This document shows, one piece after another, positions 1 through 12,491 of a DNA stretch of 64,000 nt. Where the stretch lies: positions 4,021,001 through 4,085,000 of the forward strand of contig NC_081822.1 in assembly GCF_030704535.1 (NCBI RefSeq), given 5' to 3'. Positions within the stretch are counted from its first letter, which is position 1. Each line of letters starts with the position of its first letter. The notes below the pieces were generated by a model. It was given only the letters and a program-made list of their open reading frames with translations, was not told the origin of the DNA and did not search any database. The translations under genes were made by a program, and so were the position numbers. The DNA comes from Vitis vinifera (taxonomy: Eukaryota > Streptophyta > Magnoliopsida > Vitales > Vitaceae).

Positions 1-3000
1 GTTGATGATCAATCACTGCAAAATATCGGGAACAATTATTTCGGTGACAACAATCGGCAAGTGTTGAACTGCGATAGTCCATCTCAAAACACGGTGAGAA
101 CTCATAGTTGCTTCTTTGACATGTTTATATATAAAGTTTCATCATATTAGTGTGAGATAACATCACTCAGGTGGGAGCTATAAATGGCAATTCTTCCTTG
201 GTCAACCAACAAGACCTCACTTGGGTTCCCCAAAATCAGAACTGTCCATATGATCCTTCCCCTCAATCCGGGTACGTCTTTTAATCATTGTATGCACACA
301 AGCCTATATATATTATCATTAATACACTATGTATTTGAATACAGGCCCCATCAATCCGCGGATGGTCAAGTTCACCAAGGTTCAATTACAGTGAATGTAT
401 ATGATCCATTGTGCTCCAACTCTCTGCAACCACAACCTCATTCATCTTTAAGGTACCTATCATACATACCTTATGTATGTTTTTATAAATATATATCTCA
501 TTAATTAGTTGGCATTTTCAACAATAGGTTACAGCAGTTACCTATCCAACATCAAGAGCTTAACCAAGTCATAGTGACCCCAACTGCTATTGCGGGTTCT
601 CCACCATGTTTCTCAGCACCATTTCAAATGACTCTGCCTTTTGGGTGATTATCATTAATTTCTTATATATATCTTTGTAAATAAGATGCTTGGTTGTACG
701 TGATTAGTAAATGAGGTCAAGCATGTAATGGAATGATTTTTTATGTGAAGTGCGTACAGGCCCCAGAATGCCTCTTACAGTGAAACAAGTCTAGTTCCAG
801 TCCTACATAATGTATATGAGCCACAAGGTCATAGCTCCATGATGCGTGGATCTCTTAGGGCCTCTTGGTTCGTGCTTTTATTTACTTTTAATCTTTCTGA
901 TACTTGATTAAGATAACCAATGGCTAAATATGCAGATGGTTTACCATATCCTATTTTGTTGAATTTCAGGCCCCAAATGCAGATGACACAATATGCATTT
1001 GATCCCCACAGCCACAATACCATTCCTTATGATCAACCTTCCTTGGTTTCAAGGTAATTAAGTCTTTCAATTAATTTCATTTTTAAAGTTGATGCTTGAT
1101 AGTTGAAATGGATGGATAATGATTCGTTTGAATCTAGGCCTCACCAATTCTATGGTCAACAAGATCAAGGTCATATAAGGCCTAATGGAACCACTGAATC
1201 AGATCTTCATGATGCACAGATCATATATTCAGCATTCACTTTTAGTTTTTCTCCGAGGAAGTTGAGACTTTGTTTAGATGATTGCATTATGTGAAATATC
1301 GGTGACGAATAGTTGGTTTGTCAGAGTATTCTTGAAAGCGAGTTTTTGAAGAGATATTATCTGAAGAAGCACCTATCACATGATTCTAGTAAAAATATTT
1401 TTACCGAAAACACTTTCAATTATTAGAAATATATTGTCCAATGCACTTGAAACCTACATATACACCACTATACACTTCTTTAATTTTATTGAATGTAGAC
1501 CTCAACAATCACCCGATTTTCAACAATTTAAAGTGCGTTCTATCATGTTTCTCTTTAAAATGTTTTTAATGAAAACATTTTTTCTACTATCACTTCTGTA
1601 AGTGTTTTTCCTGTAAACTCTATAAATGATTTTTTAATTTTTTAAAAGTGTTTTCCAAATTTTGTTAAACATTTTTTATTATAAAAAAAATCACTTTTTA
1701 GATTAAAAGTGTTTTTAAAAAATATTATAAGACCTCATTTGATAATAATTTTAGAAAGTATTTCTAGTATTTCTAACATTTGAAAATTTATATTATTCAA
1801 ATATTAAAAATACTAAAAACGTTTTAAAATTACTACCAAACATATTCTAAAACAAATTATATTGATTTTAAAAAATATTTCTAACTTTTCAAATACTCAA
1901 ATATAAAAATTTTTAAGTGTGAAAAAAAAGTTAGAAACACTTCTTAAAATTACTATCAAATACCCTCATTCACGGCTCATCCGAAGATCTACTAATTCTC
2001 CTATGCCAACAGATATTTCTTTTATATATATATATATTTGGCCTTTTCATTTATGTTTTGTCGTTGGAATTAGGGATATATTAGAAGTAGTATTTATTTT
2101 TGTTTCCAGACCACCGGAAGCTCAATTCCAAGGATTGGCAAATCAAACTGCTGGCTTCAATGTCTTAAATCCTAATGAAGTAGCACAACAGATCCAAATC
2201 GTTGTTTCCATGCCACAGGAAGTCCATTTCGAAGTATTCCCTAGCGAATCTGCTGGACCCAGTTTACCTTCAAATCAGATCCAAATCTTTGTTTCTGGGC
2301 TACAGGAACTGCAACCCCAAGGATTTCCTACTCAAACTGCTCCGCCAATTGCTCACAATCCTATTCAAGGAATTTATCAGCAGAGCCAATTCATGCAAAC
2401 AGAACAAGTAAAAATCTCTACCTAAAAACATTTCTTCGAATTATTTTTTTTCTTTGGTGTTTATGATTAAATACGCCTGCAATCCTTTGCGAGCAGGGGT
2501 TCGAGGGTCTTGATCTTCAAGTATCAGTCCCTCAACTGTTGGAAGGGTCATCAAGCACACATATTGAGGTGTGTATACATCAATTGAATTTATAATAAAG
2601 CTACTTAAAAGTATGAAAGTTTCATGGATTGGCCCTTCCTTAAAATGACTTAAATATTAAGTCCTTTTTTTCTTCGTTCGAATAATGTTCAGTACAGAAG
2701 GTTGGCACAGCATACCCATGCCAGGCCCCAAATGGAATTGGGAGAGTCCTCCAGCCGTCCCAGGGTACCAATTTTGAAGATATTATGAACATTTTTAGAG
2801 CTTCCAGATTGTGCATTAAGTAATTCATCCTTTCTAAACTTCCTAAATGTAGAAGAGAGTGGCCAGGAGGGATCATCAAGTTCCATCAGGACTGAATCCA
2901 CAGCAAGTGAGTGACATTTTTCAATCACAAGGAAATGAAGCCCAGGACAATAAAAGGTTGGACTGCAGTTTTATTCATTCTAATTTCATCATATGTGTCA

Positions 3001-3362
3001 AGGTTCATGAAATATCCGGATCAACTGGTTTATTAATGGTTTCAGGCGAATTTTAAATGGTTTATATGATCCACTTTATGAGGGTACTGGTCTGCCAATT
3101 GATCCCCATCTGCGCCAGTTTGTTCCCGACTCGGTAGGTAGCACTAACATTAAGTCATAGTCAGTGCATGCAGAAGAATAAGGGCGTGTTTGACAGTAAC
3201 TCTATGAAAAATTATTATCGTTTTTCAGAATTACTACTAAATAGACTCTAAATATTACATTTAGATGTATTATAACATCTTGGTATAGGGTTACATTTGT
3301 ATGTTTCAGCCAAGAACTGATCTAATTTAAATCCTTTATTTTTATGATTGTAGGTTCAATAA
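1..3362 (+). CDS. Left paralogue of an unrecognised repeat-exon protein, 5' end outside the window, middle damaged
   Basis: I do not recognise this family. Exons read by eye: <1-93, 171-271, 345-452, 528-644, 760-867, 970-1053, 1138 onward (donor unclear), possibly 1498-1530, 2110-2407, 2497-2568, 2693-2764, 2853-2956, 3046-3133 and 3354-3362 (stop TAA). The product is rich in Gln, Pro, Asn and Ser, with no membrane segment and no known domain. It aligns exon by exon with the gene at 6,079-9,862, including the C-terminal block with NGLYDPLYEG and GLPIDPHLRQF. Most middle exons begin by completing a split Arg codon (AG|G) followed by Pro-Gln or Pro-His. Oddities: the exon near 760 has GG where its siblings have donor GT, but a GT further on (TTG|GTTCGT) keeps the phase; the exon near 1138 has no clear donor; transposon-like DNA fills 1,738-1,967. 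It may be a pseudogene or use other splice sites. Confidence 0.5.
1738..1967. mobile_element. Foldback MITE-like insertions inside the left paralogue
   Basis: The left end TTTGATAATAATTTTAGAAA is matched in reverse complement by AAAATTACTACCAAA at 1826-1840, with a second inner foldback (AACATTTGAAAA against TTCAAATATT). A second, less perfect foldback follows at about 1,850-1,967 and ends AAAATTACTATCAAA. Related decayed copies lie near 4,196-4,293 and 5,660-5,769. No clear target duplication was found, so the superfamily is not assigned. The DNA separates exons near 1,500 and 2,110 and may be why the reading frame of this part of the gene is hard to follow. Confidence 0.5.
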
Positions 3363-3564
3363 TGAGCCACGAGGAGCACTAGATGGCTTGTGGGCTGCTG
3401 TTAAAGTCAAGCTGTTACACAAATCTTTCTCATGGATTGTACAGGGATGGTTGATTAGCTGACCCTTAATTCATTATTTGAGGGGGGTTCCTATTTGGAT
3501 GGAGTAGCTTGATATTTACCTGGGGAGTATTTGCAGTAGGGTAAATAAGTTTTGTGGAATTTTA

Positions 3565-3828
3565 GAGCCAATTTGACAGTGTAATTTAAAAATACTTTTT
3601 TGTTTTTAAAAACAAAAAATTATTTTAAAATTTTTTTAACACCTTTTTTGGAAATAATTTTTAAAATCAAAGTGGAATAAAAAACAAGTAGGTGTTGTTT
3701 TCATAAGTTTTTAAAGATAAAAAGAAAATATGACTCGTTTGATTATATTTTCTTAAACTTGTTTTTAAGTCAAAAATTAAAAATTAAATTTTTAAAACAA
3801 GTTTTAGAAAATATAACCAAATGAATCC
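3565..3828. mobile_element. Tourist-like (PIF/Harbinger) MITE
   Basis: Terminal inverted repeats start GAGCCAATTTGACAG and, read in reverse complement from the right end, GGATTCATTTGGTTA. The element is flanked by TTA at 3562-3564 and TTA at 3829-3831, the 3-bp TWA duplication known for PIF/Harbinger elements. The inside is A/T-rich and encodes nothing. It lies just downstream of the left paralogue, between the two gene copies. Confidence 0.5.
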
Positions 3829-3831
3829 TTA

Positions 3832-6072
3832 ATTATGATAATTATAATTATTTTTTTTAAGGATCTAATTATGAATTGAATTATGATGCTTTATTTTGAG
3901 TAATAAAAAGTTCTTTATCAAATTTGTTGTAGTTAAATTTTAGAATATTTTGGACCAAGATTTCAAACGAGATTCTTTCAATTGTCAAGAAAGACACTAG
4001 ATATTTGTAATTATATTTTTGCATAAAGATAACATAAAAATCAATTTATTTTGAATTTTAACATTTGTTGTTATGAATAAAAAGGCTTTCTAGTATCACA
4101 ACATGTTATAATATAAATATAACAATGTTCAATTTAATCAATGTAACAAACAAATTTTTCTTATGTGAGACTAACTATAAATCTAATGTCTAATTTTAGG
4201 AAATATTTTTAATGTTTTTAACACTTGAAAATTTTTATCATTCAAGTATTAAAAAAATTAGAAATGTTTTTTAAAATCACTACCAAACACACTATTATGC
4301 AATGTTATAACTAATATGAATTAATTTACATTGTCAATAGTGAATTTGACTAGTTAAAATAGCATAGCTATTAATAGTATAAATAAAAAATACTTTTATG
4401 AACGAACTTAGTCAAATTTGGAGTGCATAAATTTTAAATATATGCAAATAATTTTGTTTCTAATAATGATTGTGTTAAAATGAATTAGAAAAAAAAAAAG
4501 AAAAAATATTTGACATTTATAAAGTTACTTGCCATCACGAAAACTACTTTTTTTTTTTTTTTTAAATGTATACAAACTTTTTACCTATAAATATGTTCTT
4601 CAAGCGTTATTTTACAAGTATAAAAACCTCATTTCACGCTTTTAGTCTCATTTCTGTCTCATAGAAAACCAACCGTGCATTATTTCCTTTCCTTTTCACA
4701 TTCTTTCACAATTTGTAATATCCATTTTATATTACGGGTTTTGATAACCTTCAAAGGATTCAAAGGTATGTATTTATTTTCCCTTTTTTAGATCAGTTTT
4801 TGAGGTTAATCGATTTTCTTATTTTAAATTTCTATTTTATGATTTTTTTTGGGGTTTTATTTTTATTTTTTTTACAAGTTTTATTTCTCTTTATTTGAAT
4901 ATATCATCAAAAATAAACAAAACACATCCCATTTTTGTTGTACTCTTTTCTATTTTATGATTTAGAAGTTGATTTTTTTTTCCGAATAACTTCTTCTATT
5001 TATAAATGTTCTATAATCTTACACGCTTAAAAGATACGAACCACCATATTCATATGGCAATTACTACGATACATTATAATTCAACAAGTCTAAATAATCA
5101 ACAAAATATATATACAATGAATCCAGGAATGAGATTGAAAAAAATTAGAAATCGTATGGTTTAGAAAAATGGTCTACCCTTAATTATGCATTTCTCTCAT
5201 GTTTTATTTATTTTTTTTACTTTGCTAACTCCAAAACCTTTTTTTGAATAAGATTAAATTTAAGAAATTTTAAGGAAAAAAATTGAAAAAAATAAGGGAT
5301 ATTAATTGCTATCACTAAAAATGGCAAACTTAGTGCATAAATGTTTTGTATTTGTTAGTAACTTATTTACGTTTGATTTATAAAATTTTGAGGAAAATAT
5401 TTTGTCATCCATTTATAGAAAAAGCAAATAGCCATTAATGTTCTTTTCTCCTGCAATCCAAAAAGTGATAAACGCCAATGGTTATTGCTTCCATGTTATT
5501 ACTCATTTTTAGGAAAAAGACAAGGACTACATTAATTGCTACCATTAGGAGAGACATTAGTGATTATTGTTTTTATTTTATTATAAAAATTAATATTTTT
5601 TGTTTTTTATTTGATATTTTAAGATGAAAAAGTACCTTTATGACTTGAACGCAATAGGAGTGCGTTTGGAGTGATTTTGGAAAAAGTTCTTAATATTTAA
5701 AAATTTTTATTTTTTAAATATAAAAAAAAGACTAAAAACGCCTTTTAAAATAACCGTTAAACGCATTCTAAATAGTCTTTTGATTTAGTGCTATCCAAAT
5801 CAATTATTTTAATTGTGGGTGTTTACTATTTTAGATGATACTAAATTATTTTAATTTTGAAGTTATCTTTTTTTTTCTTTTTTTTTCTTGAGGGAAATAT
5901 TTTGAAGGCTATTTAATTGTTAATGCTAGTAATTTCCCTTGTATTATCTTAGAAAATAGAAACTCTCTTAATTACAAAATCCCACCTAATGTTCAAATAG
6001 GTATGCTTAATTTATGTTTTATTAAGGTTAATTGTTTGTTTTCTAACCTCAATTTCGATTATTAATGGACAG
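3832..6072 (+). promoter_or_regulatory. Promoter, 5' UTR exon and UTR intron of the right paralogue
   Basis: A TATA box TATAAATA lies at 4586-4593. A likely 5' UTR exon follows and ends in AAAG|GTATGT at 4765/4766. The matching acceptor is GGACAG|ATTC at 6071/6073, six bases before the ATG, giving a 1.3-kb UTR intron. The rest is A/T-rich with poly(T) runs and small foldback repeats. The transcription start is inferred, not seen. Confidence 0.4.
5660..5769. mobile_element. Small foldback MITE
   Basis: The ends GTGCGTTTGGAGTGATTTT and AAAATAACCGTTAAACGCAT are near-perfect inverted repeats around an A/T-rich centre of about 70 bp. It is non-coding. It sits in the inferred 5' UTR intron of the right paralogue. 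Confidence 0.5.
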
Positions 6073-6078
6073 ATTCAA

Positions 6079-9000
6079 ATGGAGAGTGACTCACTCAGTG
6101 ACCAATTTGGCTTTGCCTTTGACGGGGCCGACTTGGTCAGCAACCAAAATCCACAAATGCCATCAAATCAACATATCCAATCGATTGCAAATCCCTCAAG
6201 TGTAAGTTCATTAATTTGGTTTGGAAATTATTATTTTCTGTAAAATATTTAGCTATTGAATGACCCATTGGAATTAATTCAATCTACTGTATTTACCTTG
6301 TTATTTTTTTTTTCTTATTTTCCCTTTTTCGCTCTTGTATTCTTAATATAGAAATATATTGATGAATGTAAGATCTAAGGGTTTGTTTGACAACTGCTTT
6401 TAAGAATAATTTTCTGTTTTTCAAAATAAAAAAGACATTAAAACACATTTGATAATTAAAAAATTATTTTAAGAATGAAAAACAAAATATTTTTGGAAAA
6501 TATTATTTAGTTGTTTTCAATTGTTTTTTAAGATTGTTTAAAAAAATAATTATCCTAATATATAAAATGATTAAAAATAAAATATTAAATATAAAAATAT
6601 TTTAAAATATATTAAAAACATTTCAAGTTTCTAAACATACTTTTATTTTATAAAATATTAAAATATAGTTTTCAAAAACTATTTTTGAAAAGAATTACCA
6701 AATATGACCTAAACCTCCAAAGTTTCAACACCGCTATTCTCGGTTTAACATTTTCTTTTAATCGTACATTGTTCAATTATTTTGTATTAGAATAACTCAC
6801 CTAATCAAACCCATCAATTCTTCTCAAAGATTGAGAATAGTATGGGTTTTATTTTTTATTTTTTCCTTTTCAATGTTATTTTGATTGTGGCTATGTTGAC
6901 CAGGAGGGTATGGAGATGGGACCATTATCTGGAAGTAATCAGGCAGTGATAAATCAGGGAAATTGGAACGAAGACCCACCATTCTCTGGGCATAACAATA
7001 TTGGCCAGCTCTTAGATACTCAACTTGAGACATCTGCCTTCAATGCCTACCATCCAGTAAAGCTAATTTTCGTTATTCTATTCATTCCTTGTCATATATG
7101 GAAATTAATGGAGGTTTATTTTCAAGTAAGGTGAACCTCAATCTCTTACATTTTGTTTATTCGTCTTCAGGATAGGGACTCAAATATAATTCAGCTTCAA
7201 CCTTCCAACTATTTGGTAATGGAAATATTTAATTAGCTAGTATTATTGGACCATGTCTTTTTCCCTTTTTCCTTTTCTTATTCTTATGTTTTTTCTTTAT
7301 AATTTCGATTAGGTGTATGGTGAGCTACCATCATCAATCAGAAGAAGTGGGCGGCCCAATGTAAATCACAACTTGATGCAATTTACTAACAGTACTACCA
7401 GTGCGCATCAAGCGGGATCATCGTTCTCTGATCCCCCATCAAAACCGAAACCTCCAACAACAGTATGCTTAAATATCCACTTCAGATTACTAATAAATAA
7501 ATACATATAACTGGTTTATTACTGTCATTACAGGCGGGAGTTGTAAATGGGAATTCATCCCTGGTCAACCGCCAGCAGACCACTTCCCACACCCAGAATC
7601 ATGCATACATTTCCTTGCCTCCGTCCAGGTAAGTCGGTTAGGCTACAGTTTGTTATTGTTTGTTTAGGCTTTTTATGTACATGCATACTTTGTCTTATTG
7701 TACTATTTAGAATGTGCGGACATAGGTCGGACCATTTGCTTGACCATCAGGCTAGCCAAGGCCTGATGGTTCCGTATGTGTTGAATCCACAGCATCCCAA
7801 CTCCATTCCTCTGCAATCTGACGAACCTTTGAGGTATCTGGCTATGACTATGTAATACTAGTCGTTGCTTAAATGGGTGGGTGAGCATTCTCAAAGTTTA
7901 TATACTAGACCAATAATTGGTATTGTAAATTAGGTATGGTCAACACCAACATCTCAATAATCAAGTCACAGTGACACCAAGCATTGTAGGTGTACGGCTT
8001 CGTTGCTCCAGGCCACCTCAGGTTTCTGTGACTTTCAGGTATCGGATTAATTTCATCTCTATAATAATTTCTTATCTTGGGAAGAACCAGGCATTGGATT
8101 GTAATTCATGATAACGAGCATGTATTTGAATGCAGGCCACGGACTCAAGTTCCAACGGCACAATATGTCCAAGAAGGTCCAAACTCCATGCAGTTGGTTG
8201 GATCATCTATGCCTTCTTCTAGTTCTAGGTACTTACTACTTGGTCTTTTATCTAGTTCTTTAAAGTATAGGCCTCAGCAGTCATCGAAGTGGGTGGATAA
8301 TGCTGCATTTGAATTCAGGCCCCAACAAGTCCGTTGTCATCATCATAATCAACTTAATCAAGCCCAGATGGTGCCTACTGTGAAGGATCCACAGAAGCAG
8401 AACTACACGCTGGCCGGACCATCTATGCTTTCTAGGTACTTAAAAATCTTTCAGTATTAGCTCTTCTTTGGGTTGATAATGCATGCTTTGCTGAGAAAGG
8501 GCATAATGTCAAGTGAAGATTGCTAGGGCTGCCAATGCGTTAGGGTTCATTTCACGCTTCTTGATTTTTTTTCAACTTAGACCACAACATTTACCATCGA
8601 TCGGTAAATTAATTAAGCCCAACTGACTCATGATATATACAATTATCTACAATATTTCAGCAACTCCAAGCCAACGGAACCCTCAGTTTCTCCCTGGTAA
8701 CACACCTGACCCACCTATTACTTCATCACGTGTCTTTAAAATATTCTTGGAAAAGTGAAGCACTTGATTAAATGAACCTTTCTTTTGCTGTACATGTTCA
8801 TTAACTTTTGTTTCTAGGCCACTGAGACTCCATCTCCAAGAATTACCTCGTCAAACTGCTGGATCAGGAGTCAACAACCTTGGGCAAGGCACATGTCAGC
8901 AGACCCAAATCTCACAAATTGAGCCGGTATAAATCTTTTCTGATAAAATTATTTCTCAAGTTTAGATATTCCGTCACATTCACCATCCGCCTTACAATCT

Positions 9001-9862
9001 TATCAGCAGGGAATTAAGGGTCACATTAATCTTGGACTCACAGCTCCTAGACAATTTGAAGGGCCATCAAGTACCTCTAGTGAGGTCCGTCTGTGTGTTA
9101 AATTTTCTTTAGAGCTAAATTATTCGGCTTTTTGTTTTCTTCAAAACTAATATTAATTTTTTTTTTCCAAATTGGCTTCAGCAAAGAGATCCAGCACAAC
9201 GTCGCGCCCGTGCCAGGACCCCAGTTGAATTACAGCTATTTCCTGAGCGTCCCAGTGTACCAACTTCTCCCAATGCAACTTAATTTTGTCTTTGTTTTCT
9301 TCTAAATGGTCAGAACATTTGTGTTGTGGTATTAGTAGTCTACTCTTTATAAAATGCAGAAGATGGCTAGGCAGGAAGAAGCTCCACCTGCATCAAGTCC
9401 CCCGCAGGCCAATATCATTTCTCCAATTCAAGGAAACGACGCACAGAACAGCTCAAGGTTTGCATGATGGATGCATTCAAGTTAATGTCTTCACTAACTT
9501 TTCACTATTGTATCAAGATAGAATTGTTTTCTCAACTAATTTAAAAGTTTCAGGCAAGTTAGAAATGGTTTATATGATCCAAGCTATGAGGCGATTGGTC
9601 TTCCTATTGACCCCCACCTCCGGCTGTTCGCTCTACAGAAAAAGAATCGTAAAAGTATGTACTTCTATGTGTACTTGTCCTCTTAATTCATTCGCCATCA
9701 GGGCTGGTTTTGCCTAGAATGATGCACTACACCACAATTTTTGGAGCGTAACATGACAGCATAGTTGGAGAAAATAAATAATATTTTGTAACATTTAGAC
9801 CAACCGTAGAATTTCACTATCTGGTCCGTCTTAATTTTATACCCTCTCTAATGACAGGTTAA
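6079..9862 (+). CDS. Right paralogue of an unrecognised repeat-exon protein, about 495 aa
   Basis: Function unknown. Sixteen coding exons keep frame: 6079-6201, 6904-7056, 7171-7215, 7313-7462, 7534-7628, 7726-7833, 7934-8038, 8136-8228, 8319-8435, 8661-8696, 8818-8926, 9010-9084, 9182-9256, 9360-9457, 9554-9654 and 9858-9862 (stop TAA). The start is the first ATG after the UTR-intron acceptor; the protein begins MESDSLSDQFGFAFDG. It is Gln/Pro/Asn/Ser-rich with no signal peptide or membrane segment. A short basic stretch (RRARAR) near residue 408 could be a nuclear signal. The most conserved block shared with the left copy is near the C-terminus (NGLYDPSYEA, GLPIDPHLRLF), followed by a basic tail. 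Exons from 7726 to 8435 share one phase and one opening pattern. A transcription-related role is possible from composition alone; I have no domain evidence. Confidence 0.65.
6379..6709. mobile_element. Tourist-like (PIF/Harbinger) MITE in intron 1 of the right paralogue
   Basis: The element begins GGGTTTGTTTGACAACT and ends TTACCAAATATGACC; the ends are inverted repeats of each other. It is flanked by TAA at 6376-6378 and TAA at 6710-6712. It belongs to the same family as the copy at 46,591-47,001, with which it shares both ends and A/T-rich inner blocks. It has no coding capacity and lies wholly inside the first coding intron. Confidence 0.65.
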
Positions 9863-12413
9863 GTTTTGAGGCATGCGGAGCGGACTTGGCCGGATAGAGG
9901 AATGTTGTAGTTCGACTTGTTCTATATTTTCTGTCCTACCAGCTGATCCTAAGAAATATTGTTAAGACTTTTGGTTGATGGGTTTTTTTTTTTTATAAAT
10001 ATTTTCTAATTAGATAGTTTTTATTACTGACCTTAATGGTTCTCTTTTACACCATCAAATATGATTTACAGATTGAGAAATTCATGAGGTTCTCCCTTCT
10101 ATGGCTCGGAAATTAAGATATGCATATGCCTTGTAGTTCCAACATTTCATTATGGTCAGTCACAATAGAGTAAGAGTTTGGAAGGCTTTTTCTATGGAAA
10201 AACTAGGTTTTTACTTACTATTTCGAAAAAATATATAAAAAGAACATTAGTTTTTGTAAGTTAATTTTATCTTTATGTATCTACAAATAATTATTTTTTG
10301 AAATACCCTAATAATATTAAATGAAATTATAAAAAAATTAATATATTATTTTAATTTAATAAAAATATCTTATAAATAAATATATTATAAATTTTTTATT
10401 ATATAATATAAAATACAAATAATTTTGAAAAATTTCTCCACATAATAAATAAATTTTTTCTAATACCCTAATTAATAATGATTTATATCATGTATTATAT
10501 AAACTCATTCATCTTTTCATCTCTTTTTTTAATAAAAATAAATAAAGATTTTGTTAGTTAACATCAATAATAAAACAAGAAATTTCAATTAAATCTAAAA
10601 TACTTAAAATTTTAAAATGAAATAAAATATTGAGAGTCTTTGAATTTCTAACTCTTACTCATTAGTGTGATTGGGTTAAGTGATTTTTTTTTTCGATTGT
10701 ATTTTTAATTTTGTAAAATTTTTTTTTAATCTCAAATCTATTTCATGAAAGAAAATAAAATTAATGGGTGCTATTAATTTGAAAAGTAAAAGGTTATTTT
10801 AGAAAATAATTATTTGACTTATAAAATATTTTATGTATTTAAAATATTTTTAAATGAATGAAAATAAATTGATTTATGTTTGTTATATATATATATATAT
10901 ATATTTATTTATTTATTTATTTATGTATTTTTAAATTAGTGAAAGAAAACTATTTTTCCTCTTTTGACAGCTACTACAGACGCCACAAGTGTCATGGAAC
11001 AAGGGTGGCTGCTAGCCTGCCACAAGTCACGTGGAGGAATAGAAGGTAGGCAGAGGCCGTTGCAAAGTGTGGCACGAAGATTGGTCCCTAAGCAACCCAT
11101 GAAAGCAAAGTGATGCACAACTACTGGTATTTGACCGTCAATAAAAGTTTGCAAAAGTGGACCGGATCACTTCATTAGTCTCTTTGGCCATATTTTTAAA
11201 ACAATTTCAAAATAAATAAATAAAACCAGCTACCAATTATTTATGGGAACAAAATTTTATGTGGATATCATAAAATTAAAAACAATGTTTTCAATTTTTT
11301 ATATTTTTAATTATTACTCTGAATATCCTACAAAATACTACTAAAAATATCTCAAATTTATTATTAAAAATAACTTATTATTTGAATAAATTGTCAAATT
11401 TATAAAAACATATTTTTAAGTTAAAAAATTATTTTTAAAAACAGATTTCAATTAAGTTCTACATTGGTAAACTTTCAACACACCCAATTCATACCAATTT
11501 TTTAGGTATATCCAAATTAATTTTTTAAGACAATAAAATAAAAACAAGATTGGTGATAAGAAATATTAAGAAGTTGGTATGACTATCATCAAAACTATCA
11601 AAAGATAAATTTCACGAAAGTTATCTTTTGAAAACTTGATCACTTCAACTTATTTATCTTTTATGACTCAAATGTCCACTCAATATTTCTACACCAACTC
11701 AACAGCTTGTGTGGGTATTGCAAATTCATTTAAAATGTTATTCTATTTAGTGAAAAAAAAAACTCATTTTAATAACCAAACTCTTAAAATTTCACAAGTT
11801 AACCAAAGTATTAAATTTGAATAATCATATTTTGTTTTATTTTCTGTAATAAAAGTATTTTTGGTGAATTTATTGTGGTCAATCTTAGAATATTTTGAAT
11901 GGGGAATTCAAATGAAAATTTTTGAATGGTTGAGAAAGACACCTAAAGAAAAATAAAATATGACATATCATTTTCATCAATAATAAATATTTATATATAA
12001 ATACAATTGACTTCTATTATAATTTAAACTGTTTTTTGTTCTAATTTAAATTAATAGAAGACTTCTACTTTAATTCAAACTCTATATTTTATTCTAATTT
12101 AAATTAATTATAGACTTCTATTTTAATTCAAGCTCTATTTTCTACTTTAATTTAAACTAATAATAAATAGATAAATATTAATAGTTAAATTAATGATAAA
12201 CATGTTATTTTTTTTATTATGCCCCGTGAGCGTGAGCTTAGGAGGAGAGTCCAATCTTACTCTTAAGATGAATGTGCCAACCAGAATGGTTGATCCAACG
12301 GCCATGTGGCTACTTGAACACGAAGGTGGCCGCATCAGTTTCTCGTGGTACTTCTGGTAGCGTATGATTTGTGAATCTTCTGAGAACTTGGAAGTTGGAA
12401 GTGAGCCTGTGCA
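9863..12413. other. Gene-free stretch downstream of the right paralogue
   Basis: A/T-rich, with (TA)n and (ATTT)n runs near 10,886-10,930. A less A/T-rich patch at 10,940-11,160 contains a CACGTG core (near 11,028) but no credible gene. Short repeats lie at 11,975-12,175. I see no further gene. Confidence 0.5.
11975..12175. repeat. Degenerate tandem repeat, about 60-bp unit, three copies
   Basis: The motif GACTTCTATTTTAATTCAA followed by a TTAATTTAAACTAAT-like block recurs about three times. The right end (AAACTAATAATAAATAGATA) closely matches DNA at 41,735-41,770, so both belong to one dispersed family. Confidence 0.5.
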
Positions 12414-12465
12414 ATCCCACATCGAACACACATGAAACGGTGCAAAGTCCGAGTATGCTATAAAG
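12414..12465 (+). promoter_or_regulatory. U2 snRNA promoter: upstream sequence element and TATA box
   Basis: ATCCCACATCG at 12414-12424 matches the plant snRNA upstream sequence element (RTCCCACATCG). TATAAAG at 12459-12465 lies 34 bp further on and about 30 bp before the RNA start. In plants this USE-TATA spacing is the one known for RNA polymerase II snRNA genes, as expected for U2. Confidence 0.9.
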
Positions 12466-12491
12466 TGGAAAATGTTGCTTCATAGCAACTC

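Noticed and set aside
10936..11154. 72-codon minus-strand frame in a less A/T-rich patch
   Set aside because: No family features and no exon partners; could be a decayed element piece.
12147..12431. Open frame of 94 codons on the minus strand
   Set aside because: It overlaps the U2 upstream element, starts in it, and has no recognisable content; a chance frame in the snRNA promoter.
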